From assembly GCA_910585945.1 (NCBI GenBank), contig CAJUHZ010000068.1, positions 1 through 7,964 on the forward strand: a DNA stretch of 7,964 nt, in the 5' to 3' direction. This document shows positions 1-7,000 of the stretch, piece by piece. The stretch comes from an uncultured Bilophila sp. (GTDB lineage: Bacteria > Desulfobacterota > Desulfovibrionia > Desulfovibrionales > Desulfovibrionaceae). Positions within the stretch are counted from its first letter, which is position 1. The number at the start of each line of letters is the position of its first letter. A program made the position numbers and the translations under genes. The notes beneath the pieces were generated by a model. It ran no database searches. It was not told where the DNA came from and saw nothing but the letters and a program-made list of their open reading frames with translations.

Positions 1-1
1 G

Positions 2-21
2 CGCCAGACTTTCGTCTGGCG
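2..21. repeat. Short perfect hairpin at window edge
   Basis: Positions 2-9 (CGCCAGAC) and 14-21 (GTCTGGCG) form a perfect 8-bp stem with a TTTC tetraloop. No T-run follows on the + strand. It is most simply the end of a terminator or intergenic hairpin belonging to a gene left of the window, on either strand. Its flank is missing, so direction cannot be assigned. Confidence 0.5.
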
Positions 22-24
22 GTA

Positions 25-57
25 GAAGTCATTTCATACGAATTATGAAATGACTTC
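25..57. promoter_or_regulatory. 33-bp perfect dyad, operator-like
   Basis: Positions 25-38 and 44-57 are perfect 14-bp inverted arms around a 5-base centre. The dyad ends two bases before a candidate -35 box (59-64) of the methyltransferase-nikR transcript. It contains GTCATTT-N13-AAATGAC, 27 bp overall. E. coli NikR binds GTATGA-N16-TCATAC, 28 bp overall, so the spacing is similar but the half-site is not identical. It could be a NikR or other repressor site, or a hairpin. The dyad is certain; the role is inference. Confidence 0.45.
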
Positions 58-58
58 A

Positions 59-87
59 TTGACCCGTCCGATCCCCCCTGCTAAAGT
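59..87 (+). promoter_or_regulatory. Candidate sigma70 promoter for methyltransferase-nikR
   Basis: TTGACC (59-64) is separated by 17 bases from TAAAGT (82-87), matching 5 of 6 and 4 of 6 consensus bases. The spacer contains a run of six C. Transcription would start near 94, leaving about a 110-base leader before the ATG at 203. The perfect dyad at 25-57 lies directly upstream. Assignment is by motif only. Confidence 0.5.
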
Positions 88-190
88 TCGCCGCAACGTT
101 GTTGCCGGCATTTTTCGCGGACGGGCGCGTGGGAGCGCGGCGCGTCCGAGAAGGGTTGGGGAAAGTTCGGGAAGAAGTCTGGAAGCTTCC

Positions 191-196
191 GGGAGG
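191..196 (+). promoter_or_regulatory. Ribosome binding site deciding the methyltransferase start
   Basis: GGGAGG lies 6 bases before ATG 203. The frame stays open up to an ATG at 50, but that codon lies inside the upstream dyad and before the candidate promoter, and the added residues look like translated non-coding DNA. The start at 203 is therefore preferred. Confidence 0.65.
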
Positions 197-202
197 ATCC
201 AC

Positions 203-895
203 ATGGGAGAAAACGAAACCTCCGGGGCGGTTGAGGAAAACCGGCGGCTCCTTCGGGTGACGGCGTGCGGACGCGACTGGGAACTCGAACGGGAAACGGA
301 TCTGGAAAGTCTCTGGGCTGCCATGACGACTTTTTCCGGCCCGGATGCGGATGACGAGCGGATCCCGTACTGGACGGAACTGTGGCCTTCCAGCCTGGTT
401 CTGGCGGACTGGCTGTACGAGCGCCGGGATCTGTTGCGCGGCCGCGCCTGTCTTGACCTCGGTTGCGGGATTGGCCTCACGTCCCTGGTGGGGAGCTGGA
501 TCGGCGCGCGCGTGATCGGCATGGACTATGAAATGGAAGCGTTGCGCTATGCCAGACGCAACGCCGCGCGGAACGGCGTGCCCCAGCCGGGCTGGGCGGT
601 GATGGATTGGCGGCGTCCGGCGGTTCGGAGCGGGAGTTTTGCCTTTGTCTGGGGCGGGGACGTCATGTACGAACGCCGTTTTGCCGGGCCGGTCCTGGAT
701 TTTCTGGATCATGCCCTGGCCGCCGGCGGCGTGGCATGGATTGCCGAGCCGTCGCGAAGCGTTTATGAGAGCTTTCGTTCCGTCCTTGTCGGCCGGGGGT
801 GGGCAGGACGGTGCGTGCGCGAGCGCAACGTGGCGGCGTTGTACCCGCAGGCGGTTCCGGTTCCGGTGCGCCTGTGGGAAATATGCCGCGCGTAG
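203..895 (+). CDS. Class I SAM-dependent methyltransferase (protein-lysine methyltransferase-like)
   Basis: Predicted 230-residue cytoplasmic enzyme that transfers a methyl group from S-adenosylmethionine; the substrate is unknown. Motif I is LDLGCGIG at residues 84-91, the glycine-rich SAM loop. Upstream, PYWTELWPSS (about 55-64) is the Trp-rich N-terminal signature of the METTL/Methyltransf_16 and ETF-beta lysine methyltransferase group. GGDVMYE (D153) matches that group's Dxx(Y/F) motif after strand 4. The length is typical of a single Rossmann methyltransferase, with no membrane segment. It is first in a possible operon with nikR, 29 bases downstream. Nearby genes do not reveal the substrate: a small-molecule or protein-lysine target are both possible. 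The fold is secure; the subfamily is moderately sure. Confidence 0.82.
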   Translation: MGENETSGAVEENRRLLRVTACGRDWELERETDLESLWAAMTTFSGPDADDERIPYWTELWPSSLVLADWLYERRDLLRGRACLDLGCGIGLTSLVGSWIGARVIGMDYEMEALRYARRNAARNGVPQPGWAVMDWRRPAVRSGSFAFVWGGDVMYERRFAGPVLDFLDHALAAGGVAWIAEPSRSVYESFRSVLVGRGWAGRCVRERNVAALYPQAVPVPVRLWEICRA

Positions 896-909
896 CCGCC
901 CCTGTCGGC

Positions 910-916
910 GGAGAGG
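910..916 (+). promoter_or_regulatory. Ribosome binding site of nikR
   Basis: GGAGAGG ends 8 bases before ATG 925. It fixes the nikR start although the frame is open back to 799, inside the methyltransferase gene. Confidence 0.65.
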
Positions 917-924
917 AAGACATC

Positions 925-1344
925 ATGGGAGAAACTGTTCGATTCGGCGTGTCGCTGGATGAGGATCTGCTGGCCAAGTTTGACGCTCTTTGCCGTCAGC
1001 GCAAGGCGCCCAGCCGGTCGGAAGCCTTGCGCGACGTGATCCGTGACGCTCTGGTGCGGGATTCGCTCCAGTCGGATCATGCCGAAGCGGCGGGCGTGCT
1101 GACTCTTATTTATGATCACCACCTTCCCGACCTGGCGCGCAAACTGACGGCGAGGCAGCATGATCATCACGAAGTCATCGTGGCCACGCTGCATGTTCAC
1201 CTTGATCACCACCATTGTCTTGAAACTCTGGTGTTGCGGGGCCGGGCCGGGCAATTGCGTGCCCTGGCCGATCAGTTGCGCGCGATCAGGGGGGTCACGC
1301 ACGCCACGTTCTCAATTACGGCGGTGGGCGCGGATCTGCCCTAG
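925..1344 (+). CDS. nikR: Nickel-responsive transcriptional regulator NikR
   Basis: A 139-residue cytoplasmic repressor that binds DNA as a tetramer when loaded with Ni(II) and typically controls nickel uptake or nickel enzymes. Residues 1-50 form the ribbon-helix-helix domain (strand TVRFGVSL, then a helix containing SRSEALRDVIRDAL). Residues 55-139 form the ACT-like metal-binding domain. Aligning to E. coli NikR by its LHVH and CLE motifs gives H79, H90, H92 and C98 for the known ligands H76, H87, H89 and C95, so the high-affinity site is complete. Extra histidines surround it (H81, H82, H95-H97). Length matches the family. It follows the methyltransferase by 29 bases and precedes folE2 by 115. 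No nickel transporter or hydrogenase gene is visible here, so its targets lie elsewhere or include this locus. Confidence 0.95.
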   Translation: MGETVRFGVSLDEDLLAKFDALCRQRKAPSRSEALRDVIRDALVRDSLQSDHAEAAGVLTLIYDHHLPDLARKLTARQHDHHEVIVATLHVHLDHHHCLETLVLRGRAGQLRALADQLRAIRGVTHATFSITAVGADLP

Positions 1345-1353
1345 ATCTTTTTT
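1333..1353 (+). terminator. Weak intrinsic terminator candidate after nikR
   Basis: GATCT (1333-1337) pairs with AGATC (1343-1347) across a 5-base loop that overlaps the nikR stop codon, followed directly by six T (1348-1353). The stem is only 5 bp and AT-rich, so termination would be partial at best. Read-through into folE2 remains possible. Confidence 0.25.
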
Positions 1354-1416
1354 CACATTGAAAACGGCTGTCCAGTCGCAAGACGCCCCGGGGGTTCGTG
1401 TTGACGCGGCGGCGAA

Positions 1417-1431
1417 CGGACGAATCGTCCG
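1417..1431. promoter_or_regulatory. 15-bp dyad upstream of folE2
   Basis: CGGACGA and TCGTCCG flank a single central base, a perfect odd-centred dyad 28 bases before the folE2 start. The loop is too small for a stable RNA hairpin, so a DNA-binding site is likelier than a terminator. TTGACG at 1401-1406 upstream could be a -35 box, but no good -10 follows at 16-18 bases. The regulator, if any, is unknown. Confidence 0.3.
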
Positions 1432-1459
1432 GGCATGAGTTCAAAGAGCGGGAGTTATG

Positions 1460-2245
1460 ATGGAAGACGTGCAAAGCGGCCCGGCCCCGGTGGCCCTGCC
1501 TATTGACAGCGTGGGCATCCGGGGGCTTGAAGTTCCACTCGTTGTGAAAGACCGTGCGTGCGGCGTGCAGCACACGGTGGCTGTCGTCGATATCGGGGTG
1601 GAACTGCCCGCCGCTTTCAGGGGGACGCACATGAGCCGTTTCGTCCAGGCGCTGGAAAGCCGGACGGAAGAATTCGATCTCGCCGCCCTGAAGCGCCTGC
1701 TTGAAGATGTGAAGACCCGCCTGCAGGCGCGGCGCGCGCGCATTTCGTTCCGCTTCCCCTACTTTGTGCGCAAGGCCGCGCCGGCCACGGGGAGCCTTGG
1801 CACGATCTCGTACCTGTGCCGGCTGACCGGCGATCTGGGAGAAGGAACGCCGTGTCTTCTTTTGGAGGTGGCGGTTCCGGTCATGACGGTCTGCCCCTGT
1901 TCCAAGGCGATCAGCCGGGAGGGCGCGCACAGCCAGCGGGCCACCGTGCGCCTGGCGGCACGCTTGCGCGGATTTTGCTGGATTGAGGATTTTGTGGAAA
2001 TTGCGGAAGCTTCGGCGTCTTCCCCCGTGTATTCCCTGCTGAAACGCGAAGATGAGAAATTCGTCACGGAGGACGCCTTTTCCCGTCCGACGTTTGTGGA
2101 GGATGTGGCGCGCAACGTCGCCGGCCGGATGCTGAAACTCCAGCAGGTCGAAGGCTTCCGGGTGGAAGTGGAAAGCTGCGAATCCATCCATGCTCACAAT
2201 GCGTTCGCCCGCATAGAGCACCGTTTTTCGCCGGTGAATTCATGA
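1460..2245 (+). CDS. folE2: GTP cyclohydrolase IB (FolE2)
   Basis: A 261-residue cytoplasmic enzyme of the type IB family that converts GTP to 7,8-dihydroneopterin triphosphate plus formate, the first step of tetrahydrofolate and queuosine synthesis. Family landmarks are GTHMSRF (residues 55-61), TVCPCSKAIS with the conserved cysteines C145 and C147 (143-152), EGAHSQR with H157 (154-160), RPTFVEDV in the C-terminal third, and CESIHAHNAFA with E241 and H244 (240-250). The Cys, His and Glu positions belong to the metal and active site of type IB enzymes. Length is normal for the family. Two ATGs lie in tandem (1457, 1460); 1460 is chosen because it is 5 bases from GGGAG (1450-1454), while 1457 is only 2. 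It may be transcribed from nikR or from its own gap. FolE2 enzymes are known for flexible metal use and are often metal-regulated, which makes nikR next door notable. Confidence 0.95.
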   Translation: MEDVQSGPAPVALPIDSVGIRGLEVPLVVKDRACGVQHTVAVVDIGVELPAAFRGTHMSRFVQALESRTEEFDLAALKRLLEDVKTRLQARRARISFRFPYFVRKAAPATGSLGTISYLCRLTGDLGEGTPCLLLEVAVPVMTVCPCSKAISREGAHSQRATVRLAARLRGFCWIEDFVEIAEASASSPVYSLLKREDEKFVTEDAFSRPTFVEDVARNVAGRMLKLQQVEGFRVEVESCESIHAHNAFARIEHRFSPVNS

Positions 2246-2262
2246 GGGCTGACCCAATCTCC

Positions 2263-2270
2263 GAGGAGGA
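2263..2270 (+). promoter_or_regulatory. Strong ribosome binding site of the rod-like gene
   Basis: GAGGAGGA lies 4 bases before ATG 2275. An in-frame ATG at 2242 overlaps the folE2 stop (ATGA, 2242-2245) and could be translationally coupled, but it adds only 11 non-family residues. The 2275 start is preferred. Confidence 0.65.
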
Positions 2271-2274
2271 AAAC

Positions 2275-2697
2275 ATGAGCGAGTACAGCATCAACGCGGC
2301 GGCCATGAGCGCCTTCGGCCAGGGACTCAACACCACCGCCCACAACCTTGCCAACATCAATACGCAGGATTTTCGCGCCTGGTCGCGCGTCTACTCCGAA
2401 GGGCGACCCGGTCAGGGGCCGCGTGCCGTGACAAGAAGCGGAGAGGATGCGTTCGGGGCGCGCGATCGCGTGTCTGTTTCCTTCCTTGACCCCTCCGATC
2501 CCGAAGCCGCTCTGCGGCAGATTTCCGAAAATGGCCTGCCGCCGGAAGCCATGAGCGGCAATACCGTGGACCTGGCCCGCGAAACCGTGAATCTGATCAC
2601 GGATCAGCGCGCGTTTGAAGCCAACGCGGCAGTGATCTCCACCCGGCAGACGCTGGATGACGCCATGTTGGGTCTGGTGGCGGATCGGCGCGTGTGA
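2275..2697 (+). CDS. Compact flagellar rod/hook-type protein
   Basis: A 140-residue protein with both ends of the axial flagellar family (FlgB/C/E/F/G) and a very short middle. Residues 8-33 form the N-terminal helix and signature (MSAFGQGLNTTAHNLANINT..F, in which NxAxNxxNxxTxxF is the rod/hook pattern). Residues 98-137 form the C-terminal helix (VDLARETVNLITDQRAFEAN, then helix to LGLV), closest in style to FlgE/FlgG ends. The length is like FlgC, but the central part (34-97) does not look like FlgC. Axial proteins are exported by the flagellar type III system and packed into rod or hook by these coiled-coil ends. No other flagellar structural gene is adjacent, so it is an orphan copy. It starts 29 bases after folE2, with GC content similar to its neighbours. 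It could be a divergent FlgC or an accessory rod paralogue. Confidence 0.8.
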   Translation: MSEYSINAAAMSAFGQGLNTTAHNLANINTQDFRAWSRVYSEGRPGQGPRAVTRSGEDAFGARDRVSVSFLDPSDPEAALRQISENGLPPEAMSGNTVDLARETVNLITDQRAFEANAAVISTRQTLDDAMLGLVADRRV

Positions 2698-2781
2698 CCC
2701 GGGAATGAAGCTCCCCGCTGTGGCCGAATGTTTGTCACGCGACGTCGCCCGTGTTCATTCGGGATACGAGGAGTGATTGTT

Positions 2782-2822
2782 CTGTCAATCTGTTGACAGC
2801 CGCTCCGAACAAGGGGCATAGA
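2782..2822 (+). promoter_or_regulatory. Dyad overlapping a candidate promoter of the sigma-54 activator gene
   Basis: CTGTCAA (2782-2788) and TTGACAG (2793-2799) form a 7-bp dyad with a 4-base centre. The right arm contains a perfect TTGACA (2793-2798). CATAGA (2817-2822) lies 18 bases further on and shares the ATA core of a -10 box. This would be a sigma70 promoter with an operator-like dyad over -35. The -10 match is weak. The rest of the 187-base gap shows no gene. Confidence 0.35.
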
Positions 2823-2884
2823 AGGAGGGATCAACACTTTGGGAGTGGCGTCCCGGGTATTCCGAAGCGAGGCGGGAGCGGAGC

Positions 2885-3958
2885 ATGGAGTTTGCTGACA
2901 ACGGCATTATCGGCGAAAGCGCGGCCTTGGGGGAAGTCTTTCGCGTTCTGCACAAAGTCGCTCCCACTGACAGCACCGTCCTTGTGACCGGGGAGTCGGG
3001 CACCGGAAAGGAACTTTTGGTGCGCGCGTTGCATTCGCGGAGCCTGCGGGCCGAAAAACCCTTTGTGCCCATCAATTGCGGGGCCATCCCCAAGGAATTG
3101 CTGGAATCGGAACTTTTCGGGCACGAGAAGGGCGCGTTCACCCATGCGATCCGCTCGCGCGCCGGACGCTTTGAAATGGCGGACGGCGGCACTGTCTTCC
3201 TTGATGAAATCGGGGAGATGGAGCAGAGCTTGCAGGTCAAGATTTTGCGTGTTCTTCAGGAGAAGGAAATCGAGCGCGTGGGGGGATCCGGTCCGCGCAA
3301 GGTGGACGTGCGGATTGTGGCCGCCACCAACCGCGATCTTGAAGAAGAAGTGGCCGCCGGACGCTTTCGTGAAGATCTGTACTACAGGCTGAATGTCATC
3401 CCCCTGCACTTGCCGCCTTTGAGGGAACGGCGCGGCGACATTCTTTTGCTTGTGGACCATTTTCTGACACGCTTCTGCGCTCGCAAGGAGCGGCCCAAGC
3501 TGGGGCTGTCGCCACAGGCGCGGCGTGTTTTGCTGGCGTATTCCTGGCCGGGAAACATCCGGGAACTGGAAAATTTCATGGAGCGTCTCAGCATCCTGGT
3601 TGACGGCGACGTCATCGGGACGGATGACCTCCCGTGCAAGATTCTTGACGCTGTGGGGCCGCTGGAGCATTTGCCCGATCCGGAACCGGATGACGCGCCG
3701 GACATGACGGCTCCCGCGGTCGCGGGCGATGCCGCCCCTGAAATCTGCGTCGGAGGGGCACGGCCGTTTGCCTGGCCGGCGCTCAGGGATATGGATGCGC
3801 TCGGGCTGGGGCTGAAGGAATTTCTTGACGCCGTGGAAGAACGTCTTCTGGACGAGGCGCTGACCAAATCCGACGGCGTTAAAAATCAGGCGGCCGAGCT
3901 GCTTGGAATCAAGCGGACCACCCTGATCGAAAAATTGAAAAAACGGCGGGAAGACTGA
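2885..3958 (+). CDS. Sigma-54-dependent transcriptional activator without receiver domain
   Basis: A 357-residue bacterial enhancer-binding protein: an AAA+ ATPase that remodels sigma-54 RNA polymerase to open promoters. Domains: AAA+ from about residue 8 to 240, acidic/Pro-rich linker 255-295, Fis-type helix-turn-helix about 312-355. Motifs: Walker A GESGTGKE (36-43), sigma-54 contact loop GAFTHA (83-88, where the family consensus is GAFTGA), Walker B GTVFLDE (102-108), sensor I ATN (147-149), GRFREDLYYRLN with arginine-finger residues (159-170), and sensor II WPGNIRELEN (221-230). The AAA+ domain begins within ten residues of the start, and an in-frame stop at 2819-2821 rules out an encoded N-terminal receiver or PAS domain. 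Activity may therefore be controlled in trans, as with PspF, or by expression level. The start at ATG 2885 has GGGAG 6 bases upstream. It sits between a rod-like gene and an envelope TPR gene; FleQ/FlrC-type activators control flagella, but that role here is inference. Confidence 0.92.
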   Translation: MEFADNGIIGESAALGEVFRVLHKVAPTDSTVLVTGESGTGKELLVRALHSRSLRAEKPFVPINCGAIPKELLESELFGHEKGAFTHAIRSRAGRFEMADGGTVFLDEIGEMEQSLQVKILRVLQEKEIERVGGSGPRKVDVRIVAATNRDLEEEVAAGRFREDLYYRLNVIPLHLPPLRERRGDILLLVDHFLTRFCARKERPKLGLSPQARRVLLAYSWPGNIRELENFMERLSILVDGDVIGTDDLPCKILDAVGPLEHLPDPEPDDAPDMTAPAVAGDAAPEICVGGARPFAWPALRDMDALGLGLKEFLDAVEERLLDEALTKSDGVKNQAAELLGIKRTTLIEKLKKRRED

Positions 3959-4030
3959 ACCTGATGCTTTCTGGTTCCCGCCCTGACTGAGAGAACGTGT
4001 TGATCTGTTTCAGGCATACTTATTGCAGAG

Positions 4031-4042
4031 ATGATAGCGTGA
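4031..4042 (+). other. Three-codon upstream reading frame overlapping the TPR start
   Basis: ATG-ATA-GCG-TGA ends on the GTGA that also supplies the GTG start (4039) of the large TPR gene. The stop/start overlap could couple translation or reduce initiation. No strong Shine-Dalgarno site precedes it. This could be chance. Confidence 0.2.
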
Positions 4043-7000
4043 AACATTCTTCTCCTTCCGGATCTGTCCGGCTCTTTGTCCAAATGCTCGCTCTGACGGG
4101 TTCCGTACTGTTGATCCCCATCACCGGCGCGCACGCCGCGTCATGGCAATGGTCCAGTCAGGGCGGCCGGGAGCGCATTGTGCTGGAACTGGACGCGGCC
4201 CGCCAGGCAGGCGGCGCCGGGCGCACCGCCACGACGCAGGTCACCGTCGGACTTGAGACGCCCCTTGCCTCCTTCAACCGCAATGGGGCGGCCCCGACAG
4301 CGGGCAGCCTCGTCAGCGGCGTGCAGGCCGGAGAGACCGGCGTGCAGGTGAGCTTGCGCGACCCTGCCTTCGGTTACATTGTCAGCCGGCCCGATGCGCG
4401 GCGTGTGGTGATCGATGTTTTCCCCGATCCTCTGGGCGCGCGCTGGCGCAACCCCGGCACGCCGGCCCCGGCGACAGCCGCTTCCCGTTCGGCTTCGGCC
4501 CGGCCGCAAGCGCCGGCCGTTTCCGCGCCCCCGCGCGGAAGGCAGCCGCTTGCCGAGGCCGCGCCCACAGCGCAAACGCCACCTCCCGCGCAGGCAAGGG
4601 GCGATGTTTCCGCTCCTGCTTCCGGCGGAAGACAAGCGCCCGCCGCGCCGTCGCCCGGCGATCGCATCCCTGTCCCCACGCCCGGACGAAATGGAGGCGC
4701 AAACGCCACCACGCTTGGCAGGATGGCGGCGGCAGGGGCGCGCGCGCCCGCGCCTTCCGCCGCACGAACCACCCGGCCGGTCGCGCCGGAGCAAAACTCC
4801 CCGAGCGTTTCCCAAAATCCGGACGCTCCCTCTGCTGTGTCCGCGATGGATCCGGATTCCCCCGCCGCCCGCGAACAGCGGGCGCTGCAGGCCCCGGCCG
4901 CTTCCGGGACGAACATGCGGCCTGAAGAGCGTTCCCTGCCTTCCGAAGACGATATAAGCACGCTCACTTCCCGCATTGAGACCCTCCCGCCCAGCGCGGA
5001 CGACAGCGCGTTCGCCTGGCCGGATCCGAACGCTCGGGCGGATTCTTCTGCCGAACATCTCCCGCCCGTTGGAGCGGCCGAGAGGCTTGCCCTTGAACGA
5101 TCCCTGGGCGCGCCTTCCGCCCCGAACGCCGTGCCGGCGCAGACGCGGCCCCGGACACAGACTCCGGCTGCAGAGCAGCCGGCGGGAGTTCCGGCTCAAC
5201 CTGCTCAGGGGCAGAACCGGCAGGCTTCCGGACATGCGCCGACGCCTCCGGCGGGGTTGTCGGATATCGGATCGGTACGCGGAAGTTTCAACCGTAGCGC
5301 CCCTCCCATCCAATCCGCGCCGCCCGTGGAGAGTGAACTCCCGCAGACAGAAGGAACACCTGCCGCCAATGAAGCTGTGCCGTCGGACAATTCCGCCGCG
5401 CCTGTTTCACAGGCCGCGCCCGGGACTGTGGACGACGTTGCCCAGGGGGGGGCGGGCGAGCCGCAGGCGGCCCCGGCAACCCCTCCTGCGACGAATTCCG
5501 AACAGTATGAGCCGGAAACACGGGATCATGTGGCGGAAACCGCTCCGGAAGCCACGCCGGAGGCGCAGCCGGACGTCATCTATGTGGATGAAGAGGGCAA
5601 CCAGATCCCGAAGCCGCCGGACTCCCCCGCCATGATCGCTGACGCTCGCAAGCTTTTGAGCGACGGTCAGCATCAGGAAGCCCTTGATCTGCTGCAAGAG
5701 ATCAAGGGGCACACCCTGACGCCCGAACAGCGGGAAGACGTTCTGTACATGATCAGCGAGGCGCTGGAAAAATTGTACGCCGGCGACTGGCTGCAAGGGT
5801 ATGAGCCTATAGTTCGGGCCACCAACGAGGCGATGAATTTCAATCTCAATTCGCCCCGGGTGGCCGAAGCCCTGATGCGGCTTGGCATGATCAATCTGAA
5901 AACCGGTAATCAGAGCGAAGCAATCGGCTATTTCGGCGCGCTCAAGAATGCCTTCCCCCTCAAGCCGGATGTGCCGGTCGCCTATCTGGCGCTCGGGCGC
6001 GATCAGTTCGACAGGGGGCAGTACGCCGACGCTGTCCGCACCTTCCAGCTGATTCTCGACAAGTACCCGGAAAGCAACGCCGTGCGTGAAGGCTCGCGCT
6101 ACATGGCCGAAGCCCTGTACAAACAGGGCCACGACAAGCGCGCCCTCATTCTCGTCGACTTCGTCAACCGGCGCTGGCCGCGCCTGTATCTGGAAGATAC
6201 CGACTATCTTGCCATGGTCGGGGATTTGCTCAACCGGGAAAAACGCCTGGACGACGCGCTGCAAACGTATTGGACCTATTACAACCTGGTGCCGGACAAT
6301 CCGAAAAACGACGACGTGCTCTTGCGCATCGGTTCCATCTACATGCAGACCGGCTTTCCCAACGGCGGGCGGGAAGTTTTTGAAGAACTCCTCCGCAAAT
6401 ACCCGCAGTCGGCCTCCGCGCCGACAGCCCTCCGCCGGCTGGGCGAAAACGGCATCCATGACGGGAACCTCTCGCTGGAGGAACTTTTCGCCCTGTTTGA
6501 AACTCCAAGCCCCACCAGCCCGGATATCTACTACCAGAAGATTCTGGATGATTATCCGGACAGCGCGGAAGCGCCTGTTGCGGCGTTGCGCCTTGCCGCA
6601 TGGCACTTCTGGAACAAGGATATCGCGCCCGCCATGTCGGTTGCGCAGAATTTCCTCAAGAAGCATCCGAATTCTCCGTATGGGCCGCGCGCGGAGGAAA
6701 TTCTCCGGCGGGGTTTTGAACGGGAGTTCGATACCGCCATGGAAGAGGAAAATTACGATCGTATCCTTACCCTGTGGGATCGTTACCCCGAAGTGAGAGC
6801 AAACTACCCGACGCTGAACGACGACTTGCGGGTGGCCCTGGCCAGGGCGCATCTGAACCGCGGGGAGGAAGAGGAGGGCATGAACCTGCTCGCTCCCTTC
6901 CTGGATCGAGCCAAAGATCCGGACTACGGCGAATATGTGTACAATCTCTTTCTGGCGCGGGCCTTGCGCGCGGAAGACTGGAACGGCATTCTGGACATAG

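Noticed and set aside
50..202. N-terminal extension of the methyltransferase to ATG 50
   Set aside because: The ATG lies in the dyad and upstream of the candidate promoter, and the extension is a basic low-information sequence. GGGAGG before ATG 203 supports the shorter form.
799..924. Extension of nikR into the methyltransferase gene
   Set aside because: NikR family length and the GGAGAGG site both support ATG 925.
1790..1970. Sigma-54 promoter look-alikes (TGGCACG near 1800, GGCACG near 1957)
   Set aside because: Neither has a TTGC element at the correct distance, and both are inside folE2. No convincing sigma-54 promoter was found in the window.
4141..5313. A 390-residue Arg/Gly-rich open frame on the minus strand
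   Set aside because: It is the complement of the Pro/Ala-rich linker codons; its composition is a direct by-product.
4415..5635. Two plus-strand open frames in the alternative frame of the linker
   Set aside because: These Arg/Pro-rich frames result from low-complexity GC-rich codons. There is no ribosome binding site or domain. They matter only as the landing frame after slippage at the G8 tract.
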